This document shows positions 1-7,998 of a stretch of DNA of 34,312 nucleotides, one piece after another. The position numbers were made by a program, and so were the translations under genes. The DNA is from Actinobacteria bacterium HGW-Actinobacteria-5. GTDB taxonomy: Bacteria; Actinomycetota; Actinomycetes; Propionibacteriales; Propionibacteriaceae. The stretch's first letter is position 1. Every line of letters begins with the position of its first letter. Location: NCBI GenBank assembly GCA_002843035.1, contig PHEV01000022.1:1-34312 (forward strand), written 5' to 3'. The notes below the pieces were generated by a model. It did not search any database. It saw only the letters and a list, made by a program, of their open reading frames with translations, and was not told the DNA's origin.

Positions 1-422
1 CCAACACCCGCCAGCAGGCGAAGGAGGAGGCCGAACGGCTGCTCGCCTCCGCGCGCGCGGAGGCGAAGGCGCAGATGGAACGCGCCGAGCGGCGACTGGC
101 CGAGGCCGAGTCGGGCGCGAAGCTGATCCGCGAGCGCTCCGCGGCCGACATGGAGAAGCTGCAGCGGGAGACCTACGAGAAGGCGCGCGCGTCACGGGAC
201 GAGGCGGTCAGCCTGCTCACCGAGGCGCGAGTCGAGGCGGACGCGGTCCGCAGCGAAGCGCGCGCGATGCTCGACCGGGCTCGCGCCGAGGTCGCCCAGC
301 TGGCCCGCCGCCGCGACGACATCAACGCCCAGCTCGGGCACCTCTCCGGGGTGATCGAGGCGCTCGCCGTCTCCGAACGTCCCTCCCCCACGACCCAGCA
401 AGGAACGGAAGAAGGATTATGA
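1..422 (+). CDS. Coiled-coil DivIVA-like protein, C-terminal part (truncated by window edge)
   Basis: The reading frame is already open at base 3, so the gene starts outside the window. The visible ~139 residues are almost entirely Ala/Glu/Arg-rich coiled coil. They end in a motif (ARRRDDINAQLGHLSGVIEAL) very like the end of the next protein's coil (ARRDSITAQLTNVRQMLATL), so the two are probably tandem paralogues. No membrane segment is visible. The stop overlaps the next start as ATGA, implying translational coupling. By analogy with actinobacterial Wag31/Scy/FilP-type coiled coils, a scaffold role in polar growth or division is likely. This is inferred from composition and neighbour, since the N-terminal domain is not visible. 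Confidence 0.7.
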   Translation, partial: NTRQQAKEEAERLLASARAEAKAQMERAERRLAEAESGAKLIRERSAADMEKLQRETYEKARASRDEAVSLLTEARVEADAVRSEARAMLDRARAEVAQLARRRDDINAQLGHLSGVIEALAVSERPSPTTQQGTEEGL

Positions 423-1543
423 CCCAGCAGAACGCCGCTTTCCGCACGGTGATGCGTGGCTACGAGCCGAATGAGGTCGACCGGGCCATCGCCGACCTGC
501 AGAGGGCACTCGAACAGGCCCGGGCCGAGTCGGGGTCCAGCTCGGTCGCTGTGACCAAGCTGACCTCGCAGGTGAGTCACCTCGAGGAGCAGGCGAACGG
601 CTACCGGACGCGGATCGCGGCGCTGGAGCAGGAGCAGAAGGAATCCAGCGCGCCGACCTACACCGACCTGGGAGCCCGGATCGGCAAGATCCTGAAGCTG
701 GCCGAGGACGAGGCGAACGATCTGCGCACCAAGGCGCGGGCCGAGGCCGAGAAGCTGGTCGCCGAGGCCGAAGCGGCCGCGGAGCAGGCCCGCACCGCGG
801 CCGACCGGTACGCCGCGGACGTCACCAGCCGGGCCGACGCCGAGTCGACCCGCGTGCTGGAGGCCGCGAAGCGGCAGTCCGACGAGATCCTCGACTACGC
901 CGACCGCGAGGCCACCGCGCGCCGCGAGGAGGCGGAGGCCGTCTACGAGCACCAGCGGGCCCGCGCCGCCGCCGCTGCCGCCGACTTCGAGAAGACCCTC
1001 GCCGAGCGCAGGGACAAGGCGGCCGAGGAGTTCTCCAGCCTGATGCAGGCCAACGAACAGGCGATCGCGATGGCGCAGGAGCGCCAGGCCGCGATCGAGG
1101 CCGAGGCCGACCGGACGCTCGCCGAGGCGAAGGCCCAGGCCGAGGCGCACCTGAAGTCGGCCCGCGAGGAGGCCGCCCAGCACGTCGACTCCGCCCGCCT
1201 GTCCGCGGAGAAGATCCGCCGCGAGTCCGAGCGCGAGTTGCAGGCCGCCACGGCCCGCAGGGATTCGATCACGGCGCAGCTGACCAACGTCCGGCAGATG
1301 CTGGCAACCCTCGGTGGCGCGGCCATCGTGAACCCGCTGGCCGAGCCGGAGGAGCCGGTGGCGCCGGTCGCGCCGGTGGAGGCGGAGAGCGAGGCTGACG
1401 ACGAGGCGGACGCCGCCGCCGAGGCTGCAGTGGACGCCGGGCCTGAGGCGGACGTCGAGGGCGACACCGGAGATGCGGAACTGGAAGTCGAGCAGGAGGC
1501 GGCGGAGGCCGAGGGCATGGTGGAGCAGGAGACGCTCGCGTGA
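419..1543 (+). CDS. DivIVA-domain coiled-coil protein
   Basis: A 374-residue protein. Residues 8-24 (FRTVMRGYEPNEVDRAI) match the DivIVA/Wag31 N-terminal lipid-binding motif (F-x-R-GY-x3-EVD). Residues ~30-305 form a long Ala/Glu/Arg coiled coil with a conserved-looking segment at 82-117 (LGARIGKILKLAEDEANDLR). The last ~55 residues are a very acidic Glu/Asp/Ala/Val tail that is probably disordered. The family binds curved or polar membrane and scaffolds cell-wall synthesis in actinobacteria. ATG 419 overlaps the upstream stop (ATGA), and its own stop overlaps the next GTG (GTGA), so the three genes are probably one operon. The exact role (Wag31, Scy or FilP-like) cannot be decided from sequence alone. 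Confidence 0.85.
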   Translation: MTQQNAAFRTVMRGYEPNEVDRAIADLQRALEQARAESGSSSVAVTKLTSQVSHLEEQANGYRTRIAALEQEQKESSAPTYTDLGARIGKILKLAEDEANDLRTKARAEAEKLVAEAEAAAEQARTAADRYAADVTSRADAESTRVLEAAKRQSDEILDYADREATARREEAEAVYEHQRARAAAAAADFEKTLAERRDKAAEEFSSLMQANEQAIAMAQERQAAIEAEADRTLAEAKAQAEAHLKSAREEAAQHVDSARLSAEKIRRESERELQAATARRDSITAQLTNVRQMLATLGGAAIVNPLAEPEEPVAPVAPVEAESEADDEADAAAEAAVDAGPEADVEGDTGDAELEVEQEAAEAEGMVEQETLA

Positions 1544-2550
1544 GACATCGCTACCTCGGCAACTCGGGGCTGAAGGTCTCCGAGATCTGCTACGGCAACT
1601 GGCTCACCCACGGTTCGCAGGTCGAGAACGAGACTGCCGAGAAGTGTGTCCACGCCGCCCTCGACGAGGGGATCACGAGCTTCGACACTGCGGACGTCTA
1701 CGCGAACACCGTCGCAGAGGCGGTGCTCGGCGAGGCGCTGAAGGGCCAGCGGCGGGAGTCGCTGGAGATCTTCACCAAGGTCTACTGGCCGACCGGGCCG
1801 AAGGGGCCGAACGACTGCGGCCTGTCCCGCAAGCACATCATGGAGTCGATCGACGGCTCGCTGCGGCGGCTCGACACCGACTACGTCGACCTCTACCAGG
1901 CGCACCGCTACGACCACGAGACGCCGCTGGAGGAGACCATGCAGGCGTTCGCCGACGTGGTCCGGCAGGGCAAGGCGCTCTACATCGGCGTCAGCGAGTG
2001 GGACGCGGCGCAGATCCGCGCGGGGCACGCGCTGGCGAAAGAGCTGGGCTTCCAGCTGGTCTCGAACCAGCCGCAGTACTCAATGCTGTGGCGAGTGATC
2101 GAGGAGTGGGTGGTGCCGACGTCGGCCGAGCTGGGGCTCTCCCAGGTCTGCTGGTCGCCGGTGGCGCAGGGCGTGCTGACCGGCAAGTACGTGCCGGGCG
2201 AGGCGCCGCCGAAGAACTCCCGCGCGACCGACACCAGGGGCGGCGCGGCCATGATCCAGCGACTGATGGGCGAGGAGGTGCTGGTCGCTGTGCAGCGGCT
2301 GCGTCCGATCGCAGAGGAACTGGAGCTGAGCATGGCCCAGCTCGCCGTCGCCTGGGTGCTGCAGAACCCGAACGTCGCCTGCGCGATCATCGGTGCGTCG
2401 CGCCCGCGGCAGGTGAAGGAGAACGCGGCCGCGTCCGGGGTGGTGCTCACTCCCGAGGTGATGTCGCGAATCGACGACGCCCTGGGCGATGTGGTGGTGC
2501 GCAACCCGATGCTGACCGCTGAGCACACGCCGAAGGAGCGTCCCTGCTGA
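1540..2550 (+). CDS. Aldo/keto reductase (KCNAB/YajO-like)
   Basis: A 336-residue cytosolic NADPH-dependent oxidoreductase of the AKR superfamily, (beta/alpha)8 barrel. The catalytic tetrad is visible: Asp49 and Tyr54 in FDTADVYAN, Lys80 in FTKVYW, and His122 in LYQAHRYD. The signature SLRRLDTDYVDLYQAH (107-122) and a C-terminal cofactor segment (IIGASRPRQVKEN) are also present. Length and motifs fit the subgroup related to potassium-channel beta subunits and YajO. The GTG start at 1540 overlaps the preceding stop, coupling it to a cytoskeletal-type gene with no obvious metabolic link. Substrate is unknown; such enzymes usually reduce aldehydes or ketones broadly. Confidence 0.9.
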   Translation: MRHRYLGNSGLKVSEICYGNWLTHGSQVENETAEKCVHAALDEGITSFDTADVYANTVAEAVLGEALKGQRRESLEIFTKVYWPTGPKGPNDCGLSRKHIMESIDGSLRRLDTDYVDLYQAHRYDHETPLEETMQAFADVVRQGKALYIGVSEWDAAQIRAGHALAKELGFQLVSNQPQYSMLWRVIEEWVVPTSAELGLSQVCWSPVAQGVLTGKYVPGEAPPKNSRATDTRGGAAMIQRLMGEEVLVAVQRLRPIAEELELSMAQLAVAWVLQNPNVACAIIGASRPRQVKENAAASGVVLTPEVMSRIDDALGDVVVRNPMLTAEHTPKERPC

Positions 2551-2679
2551 ACCCGGGCCGCCGGGGCGGGCGATCACCCGGGGCCGGCGTGGTGGAAGAA
2601 CTGCGCGTGTCCCGCTGAGGCATCCGGGGACCACGATGGGCAGGGGCGCACGCGGAGCCGCTCCCGGGGGGTGCGAGTC

Positions 2680-5067
2680 ATGTCCGTGGACGTGGCGGAA
2701 GCCGTTGACGCAGTGGTGGTCGGGTCAGGGTTCGGCGGTGCGGTAGCGGCTCACCGGCTGGCCGACGCGGGGCGCTCCGTGGTGGTCCTGGAGCGCGGGC
2801 GTGCCTATCCGCCGGGTTCGTTCGCGCGGTCGCCGACCGAGTTCGCCGAGAACTTCTGGTCACCGGACGACCACCTGTACGGGCTCTACCAGGCGTGGAG
2901 CTTCAGCGGTCTCGAAGGGCTGGTCTCAGCCGGGCTCGGTGGCGGTTCGCTGATCTACGCCAATGTGCTGCTGCGCAAGGACCCGGAGTGGTTCGTGCGC
3001 GACTCCCCGATTCCCGGCGGCGGCTACGAGACGTGGCCGATCGGGCGGGAGCAGCTCGACCCCCACTACGACCGCGTCGAGGAGATGCTCGGCGCCCGGT
3101 CCTACCCCTACCCCGACACGCCCAAGACGATCGCCTTCGAGGCGGCGGCGACGCGCGCTGGCTACGCGACGATCCGTCCGCCGCTCGCGGTGTCGTTCGC
3201 GCCGGGCCGGAACGATCCGCCCAGCCTCGACGTCGTCCTGACACCCGACTACGGGAACATTCATCACGCGCCGCGGTTCACCTGCAGGTTGTGCGGCGAG
3301 TGCGACATCGGCTGCAACTACGGGGCCAAGAACACCCTCGACCACACCTACCTCTCCGCGGCCGCGCACGCCGGCGCGGACGTCCGGACGCTGCACGAGG
3401 TGAAGGGCTTCCACCGCGACGCCGACGGCTGGGTCGTGCGGCTGGCCGTGCACGACCTGGACGGCGGGCCGAGTGTCACGCGGGCCATCCGCGCCCGGGT
3501 GCTCGTCCTCGCAGCGGGCACCTTCGGCTCGACCTTCCTGCTCCTGAAGAACCGCGCGGCGCTGCCGGGCCTCAGCGACGCCATCGGCACCCGGTTCAGC
3601 GGCAACGGCGACCTGCTGGGCTTCCTGTTCAACGCACGCGAGGGGATCGAGCGGGAGGCCAGGGCCCGCACGGTGGCGGGCAGCAGGGGCCCGGTGATCA
3701 CCAGCGCGATCCGGGTCGGCGACGTCGTGGACGGCACGGGTGCCCGCGGGCGCGGCTACTACGTGGAGGACGCGGGCTATCCCGGCTTCCTGAACTGGCT
3801 GATCGAGGCCGCCCAGTTGCGTTCGGTGGTCTCGCGCAGCACCCGGATCGCGGCCCGGCTGCTGCTGTCCCGGATCGGGCACTGGAAGAACTCGGACGTG
3901 TCCCGCGATCTGGCGGACGCGGTGGGACGCGTGTCGATCTCGTCCAGCTCGATGCCCCTGCTCGGCATGGGCCGCGACGTCCCGGACGGACGGATGTACC
4001 TCGACCGGGGGCGGCTGGCCGTCGACTGGACCACGGCCACCTCGCTGGCGTTCTTCGACGACATCCGGGGCACGATGGCCGACGTGGCGAAGGAACTGGG
4101 GGCGGACTACCAGGACGACCCGCTGTGGTGGGCGCGGCGCGTGATCACCGTCCACCCGCTCGGCGGCGCCCCGATGGGCCGGAACAGCCACGAGGGCGTC
4201 GTCGACGAATGGGGCCGGGTCTTCGGCACCGAGGGCCTGTGCGTGGTGGACGGCGCGGCCATGCCCGGGCCGGTCGGCGCGAACCCGGCCCTCACTATCG
4301 CCGCCTTCGCAGACCGGGCGATGGAACACGAACTCGAAGCGCCGCGGTCGCGTGCCCACCGGCCGCGACGCTCGCCGCGTCCCGAAGGAGTCGCCGTGAA
4401 CCAACCGACACCCGTACCCGGTGCCACCGCGGTCTCGTTCACCGAGCAGATGAAGGGATTCGTCGGCCTGGGCACGGCGGACCCTGCCGAGGCCTACGAG
4501 GACGCTCGGCTGCGGCGTGAGGACCTCATGTTCGAGCTCACCATCACCGCCGACGACGTGGCCGCCTTCGTGGCGGACCCGGCCCACCAGGGCGGTGCGA
4601 CGGGCTACGTCGAGGGCGAGGTGATCGGCGGCCGTTGCGTGGTCGAGCAGGGCTGGTTCAACCTCTTCGTCGCGGCCGGGCAGGGCACCGACCGGCGGAT
4701 GCTCTACCGTCTCTGGTTCACCCCCGACAGCGGGGAGCCACTCACCCTGGTGGGCTTCAAGGACATCCACGACGACCCCGGGTTCGATCTCTGGGAGGAC
4801 ACGACGACGCTGTTCGTCCAGCTCCTCGACGGGCACGTTCCGCCCGGGGACGTGACCGTCGAGACGGGCCTGCTGCCGGTCGCGGACGCGCGGGTGCGGG
4901 GCGCGGGCATCCTGCGGATCGCTCCGCTGGACTTCGCGAAGCAGCTGACCACCTTCGCTGCGGAGGGCCCGCAGGGCGCGGAGGCGATCGCCGAGTTCGG
5001 GGAGCTTTTCCTCGGTCAGCTGTGGCACACCTACGCGGGCCTCGCCACCGGACGGGGAGGCCGGTGA
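2680..5067 (+). CDS. GMC-family FAD oxidoreductase fused to an uncharacterised C-terminal domain
   Basis: About 795 residues from ATG 2680, which a G-rich Shine-Dalgarno (2665-2672) favours; an in-frame GTG lies at 2671. Residue numbers here count from the GTG. Residues ~12-550 are a cholesterol-oxidase-like GMC enzyme: FAD-binding GSGFGG (18-23), a Cys cluster C205-x2-C208-x2-C211-x3-C215 followed by GAKNT, the His495-containing HPLGGAPMG, and VGANPALTIAA with Asn538. A basic linker (~555-575) leads to a ~220-residue domain (from ~576) whose fold I do not recognise. I recall similar GMC-domain-hydrolase fusions in other bacteria. Here the hydrolase is the next gene, overlapping by one base (TGATG). 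The likely substrate is a sterol or other hydrophobic alcohol, by inference. An internal ribosome site precedes the second domain. Confidence 0.85.
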   Translation: MSVDVAEAVDAVVVGSGFGGAVAAHRLADAGRSVVVLERGRAYPPGSFARSPTEFAENFWSPDDHLYGLYQAWSFSGLEGLVSAGLGGGSLIYANVLLRKDPEWFVRDSPIPGGGYETWPIGREQLDPHYDRVEEMLGARSYPYPDTPKTIAFEAAATRAGYATIRPPLAVSFAPGRNDPPSLDVVLTPDYGNIHHAPRFTCRLCGECDIGCNYGAKNTLDHTYLSAAAHAGADVRTLHEVKGFHRDADGWVVRLAVHDLDGGPSVTRAIRARVLVLAAGTFGSTFLLLKNRAALPGLSDAIGTRFSGNGDLLGFLFNAREGIEREARARTVAGSRGPVITSAIRVGDVVDGTGARGRGYYVEDAGYPGFLNWLIEAAQLRSVVSRSTRIAARLLLSRIGHWKNSDVSRDLADAVGRVSISSSSMPLLGMGRDVPDGRMYLDRGRLAVDWTTATSLAFFDDIRGTMADVAKELGADYQDDPLWWARRVITVHPLGGAPMGRNSHEGVVDEWGRVFGTEGLCVVDGAAMPGPVGANPALTIAAFADRAMEHELEAPRSRAHRPRRSPRPEGVAVNQPTPVPGATAVSFTEQMKGFVGLGTADPAEAYEDARLRREDLMFELTITADDVAAFVADPAHQGGATGYVEGEVIGGRCVVEQGWFNLFVAAGQGTDRRMLYRLWFTPDSGEPLTLVGFKDIHDDPGFDLWEDTTTLFVQLLDGHVPPGDVTVETGLLPVADARVRGAGILRIAPLDFAKQLTTFAAEGPQGAEAIAEFGELFLGQLWHTYAGLATGRGGR
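4385..4398 (+). promoter_or_regulatory. Internal Shine-Dalgarno and GTG start inside the GMC fusion gene
   Basis: AAGGAG (4385-4390), a 5-base spacer and an in-frame GTG (4396-4398) sit exactly at the junction between the GMC domain and the C-terminal domain. Initiation here would yield a free 223-residue protein starting MNQPTPVPG, ending at the same stop. The spacing is as good as that of real starts in the window. Whether it is used is inference. Confidence 0.5.
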
Positions 5068-6152
5068 TGGATCCCGTCGAGGTGGTGCCGGCGCCCGGGA
5101 CGCCCCGCTACGTCCGTCCGGGCACCCGGGGGCAGCACACCGAGGTGGTACCCCTCACCGCGGGCGACGGGCACCCGCTCACGCTGCTGCACGTGACCCG
5201 GGCCGACGGGATCGCCCCCACCCACGGGCCGGTCCTGCTGGTCCACGGCGCCGGCGTCCGGGCCGAGATCTTCCGCCCGCCCCTGCAGCGCACCCTCGTG
5301 GACGCGCTGCTGACCGACGGCTTCGACGTCTGGCTGCTGAACTGGCGTGCATCGATCGACCTGCCTCCCGTCGGCTGGACCCTCGACGAGGCGGCGGCCT
5401 TCGACTTCCCGGTGGCTGTGCGTACGATCCTGCACGCGACGGGGGCGGCCACCCTGAAAGCCTTCGTGCACTGCCAGGGCTCGACGTCGTTCATGATCGC
5501 CGCCATCTCCGGCCTCGTGCCGGAGGTGACCACCATCGTCAGCAACGCCGTGTCGCTCCACCCGGTGCTCCCGGCCTGGTCAAGGGTGAAGATTCTTGGC
5601 CTGGCTCCGTCGATCAGGCGGTTCACCCCCACCCTCTCGCCCAAGTGGGGCTACCGGACGGAGGGCTGGTTCTCCCGGGCGCTCCGCGCCGGAGTCAGCC
5701 TCAGCCATCGCGAGTGCGACAACCCCGTGTGCGCGATGGTGAGCTTCGTGTACGGCAGCGGCCGCCCCGCGCTGTGGTCGCACGCGAACCTCGACGATCA
5801 GACCCACGACTGGATCCGGGGCGAGTTCGCCGGAGCTCCGATGACCTTCTTCGCCCAGATGCGGGACTCCGTCCGGGCCGGCCACCTGGTGCCGACCGGG
5901 CTGGTGCCGGGGATCCTCCCCGACCTCACTGTGGCACCGCGAACCGACGCCCGGTTCGTGTTCATCGCCGGCGAGGACAACCGCTGCTTCCTCCCGGCCA
6001 GCCAGCAGCGCAGCTTCGAGCACTTCGACCGGCTGGCGCCCGGACGCCACGTGCTGCACCGGATCCGGGGTTACGGCCACCTGGACGTGATCTTCGGTGT
6101 CAACGCCTGGCGGGACACCTACCCCCTGATCGTCTCCGAGTTGCGTGGCTGA
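5067..6152 (+). CDS. Alpha/beta hydrolase with cysteine nucleophile elbow
   Basis: A 361-residue protein from ATG 5067, preceded by GGGGAGG (5054-5060). Its start shares one base with the GMC stop, so translation is coupled. The oxyanion region LLVHGAGVRAE (~56-66) is typical of alpha/beta hydrolases. The nucleophile elbow reads V-H-C136-Q-G-S instead of G-x-S-x-G, as in PhaC-like or GMC-linked hydrolases with cysteine. A plausible triad is completed by Asp304 (AGEDNRCF) and His338 (GYGHLD). No signal peptide is seen. With the GMC partner it probably acts on the same hydrophobic substrate, for example a thioester or ester after oxidation. Substrate and chemistry are inferred. Confidence 0.8.
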   Translation: MDPVEVVPAPGTPRYVRPGTRGQHTEVVPLTAGDGHPLTLLHVTRADGIAPTHGPVLLVHGAGVRAEIFRPPLQRTLVDALLTDGFDVWLLNWRASIDLPPVGWTLDEAAAFDFPVAVRTILHATGAATLKAFVHCQGSTSFMIAAISGLVPEVTTIVSNAVSLHPVLPAWSRVKILGLAPSIRRFTPTLSPKWGYRTEGWFSRALRAGVSLSHRECDNPVCAMVSFVYGSGRPALWSHANLDDQTHDWIRGEFAGAPMTFFAQMRDSVRAGHLVPTGLVPGILPDLTVAPRTDARFVFIAGEDNRCFLPASQQRSFEHFDRLAPGRHVLHRIRGYGHLDVIFGVNAWRDTYPLIVSELRG

Positions 6153-6180
6153 GCGCTGCGTAGCTGTCCCCGGGCCCCGA

Positions 6181-6195
6181 TAGGTTGGTGGCGTG
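6181..6195 (+). promoter_or_regulatory. -10 box directly before GTG (leaderless start)
   Basis: TAGGTT (6181-6186) is followed by six bases and then GTG 6193. No Shine-Dalgarno is visible, so transcription probably begins at or next to the start codon. A convincing -35 box was not found. Confidence 0.4.
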
Positions 6196-7533
6196 GACGA
6201 ACCGATCGGACGGGACCTGTTCGAGGCCCTCGGCGAGCACCCCGAACTCGAATTGCACGCGCTGCTGGTGCTCCGGGACGGGGTCACCGTGCTCGAGCGG
6301 TATGCCGAACCGTACCGGCCCGGTGACCGGCCCCTGGTGTACTCCGCCAGCAAGGCCTTCTCCGCGACCGCGGTCGGGCTGGCGATCGGCGAGGGGCGCT
6401 TCGCCCTGGACGACCGCATCGTCGACCTGCTCGACGCTGCCCCGGACGTTGACGACCGGGTCGCGCAGATCACCGTCCACCACCTGCTGTCGATGTCGAC
6501 CGGACACACGGAGGACACGATCGACGCGATGACGGCGGGCCCACCCGAGGGCTGGGTGGAGGCGTTCCTGGCGATCCGTCCCCAGCAGCCCGTGGGCTCC
6601 TGCCACGTGTACAACAACGGCGCGTCGTTCCTGCTCGGCGAGCTGGTGCGCCGCCACACCGGGGCGGACCTGCTCGCCTACCTGCGTCCGCGGGTGCTCG
6701 AACCGCTGGGCATCGAGGCGACCTGGGACACCGACCCGGTGGGACGCTGCCTGGGCTGGACCGGACTCCACGTCGACGTTCGCGGGCTGGCCGCGCTGGG
6801 CGAACTGCTGCGCTGCGACGGGGTCTGGCAGGGACGCCGGCTGCTGCCGGAGGGTTGGGTGGCCCGGGCCACCGCGAAGCAGATCGCGACCCTCGAGCCC
6901 AGTCCCGAGTGGAACCTCGGTTACGGCTACCAGGTCTGGATGGGACGCGATGGCTTCCGCCTGGACGGTGCCTACGGCCAGTTCGCCTTCGTGCTGCCCG
7001 GACGCGACCTCGTGGTGGCGGTCCAGTCCGCGCAGTCCTGCACCCAGGTGCTGATCGACCTGCTCTGGGAGCACCTGCCGACCCTGGGCGACACCGGCTC
7101 CGGGCTCTCCGCCGTCCCCATTCCCGCCGACTCCGGCCTCGGCACCACCTGGGTGCACGCCGGCGCGGTCGCGCTGGACGCCACGATGGTCGACGACGGC
7201 GAGGAGGTCGGCCCGCCCGCGGACCTGGCCGGGGTCGGAGCGTTCCGCACGGGGGACGGCATAACGCTCGACCTGGTCGCCGAGGGCCACGAGGTGCGGC
7301 TGGCCGTGACACCGGGGCAGTGGCGGCGGCAATCGCTGCGCCTGAGCGGGATCGAAGTGCCGGTCGCGCTGGCCGCGGGTGCCGACGAAGCGGGCACGCT
7401 GCACGTCCGGCTGGTGTTCACCGACACTCCGCACACGCTCCGGCTGCGGTTGGGCGCCGACGGTTCGGCAGCCCAGGCCTGGAAGGTGAACCCGCTGCAG
7501 GGGCCGTCGCTGGCCGCCATGCGGGCCCACTGA
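6193..7533 (+). CDS. Serine hydrolase, beta-lactamase class C fold
   Basis: A 446-residue protein. The acyl-enzyme motif S51-A-S-K54 and the second motif Y140-N-N142 are in the usual order and spacing of the class C beta-lactamase/penicillin-binding-protein-like family. DGAYGQFAFVLPGRDLVVAV (~257-276) occupies the place of the third motif. Residues ~300-446 form an extra beta-rich C-terminal domain. There is no signal peptide, so the enzyme is probably cytoplasmic and more likely an esterase or peptidase than a beta-lactamase. GTG 6193 is chosen because a -10 box lies six bases upstream and the protein starts naturally there. It is followed nine bases later by a small membrane protein. Confidence 0.85.
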   Translation: MDEPIGRDLFEALGEHPELELHALLVLRDGVTVLERYAEPYRPGDRPLVYSASKAFSATAVGLAIGEGRFALDDRIVDLLDAAPDVDDRVAQITVHHLLSMSTGHTEDTIDAMTAGPPEGWVEAFLAIRPQQPVGSCHVYNNGASFLLGELVRRHTGADLLAYLRPRVLEPLGIEATWDTDPVGRCLGWTGLHVDVRGLAALGELLRCDGVWQGRRLLPEGWVARATAKQIATLEPSPEWNLGYGYQVWMGRDGFRLDGAYGQFAFVLPGRDLVVAVQSAQSCTQVLIDLLWEHLPTLGDTGSGLSAVPIPADSGLGTTWVHAGAVALDATMVDDGEEVGPPADLAGVGAFRTGDGITLDLVAEGHEVRLAVTPGQWRRQSLRLSGIEVPVALAAGADEAGTLHVRLVFTDTPHTLRLRLGADGSAAQAWKVNPLQGPSLAAMRAH

Positions 7534-7542
7534 GGAGGCGCC

Positions 7543-7941
7543 ATGGGTCTGCTGCGGGTGCTCACGTTCCTCGTCGTCGCGGTCGTGGTCATGGTGATCG
7601 TGCTGCGTTTCGTCCTGCCGATCCTGCGGCGCGCGCGAAGTGCGCCGACGATCGTCCCTGGCAGCGTGGTGGAGTACGACGCGCCGCTGCCGGGCACGCT
7701 CCCGCTCGCCCGCGGGCACGGCTACGACACCGCCGACGTGGATCAGTTGCTCGAGCGGGTCTACGGGCTCTCCGGCAGCGCGCCGGGACGGGCGGAGGCG
7801 CTGGAGCTGATCCGGTCCGCGCGCTTCCACCTGGACCGCACGGGCGGCTACGAGCCGGTCTATGTCGACCGGCACATGGACGCCCTCGCGGCGGCTCTCT
7901 CCGGCGGAGGCGAGTTGCCGCCGAGGCCCGGCTACCGCTGA
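7543..7941 (+). CDS. Small membrane protein with DivIVA-type motifs
   Basis: A 132-residue protein with one N-terminal transmembrane helix (~5-28) and a short basic stop-transfer. Its cytoplasmic part carries two copies of the short DivIVA-like motif: GYDTADVDQLLERV in the middle and GGYEPVYVDRHMDALAAAL near the end, each with Tyr, then Val-Asp and a hydrophobic helix. GAGGAG lies just upstream of ATG 7543, nine bases after the previous stop, suggesting co-transcription with the serine hydrolase. Role unknown. The motif suggests contact with a division or polar-growth scaffold, and it is the third DivIVA-like protein in this window. Confidence 0.7.
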   Translation: MGLLRVLTFLVVAVVVMVIVLRFVLPILRRARSAPTIVPGSVVEYDAPLPGTLPLARGHGYDTADVDQLLERVYGLSGSAPGRAEALELIRSARFHLDRTGGYEPVYVDRHMDALAAALSGGGELPPRPGYR

Positions 7942-7959
7942 GCCTGGGCACTGCTGACA

Positions 7960-7998
7960 CTGACGCGCGACGACACTCGCCCCTACGGTGACGGCATG
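7960..7998 (+). promoter_or_regulatory. Promoter of the PIG-L gene (leaderless)
   Basis: CTGACG (7960-7965), an 18-base spacer, TACGGT (7984-7989), then six bases to ATG 7996. There is no Shine-Dalgarno. The pattern fits a sigma-A-type promoter giving a leaderless transcript. Confidence 0.5.
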
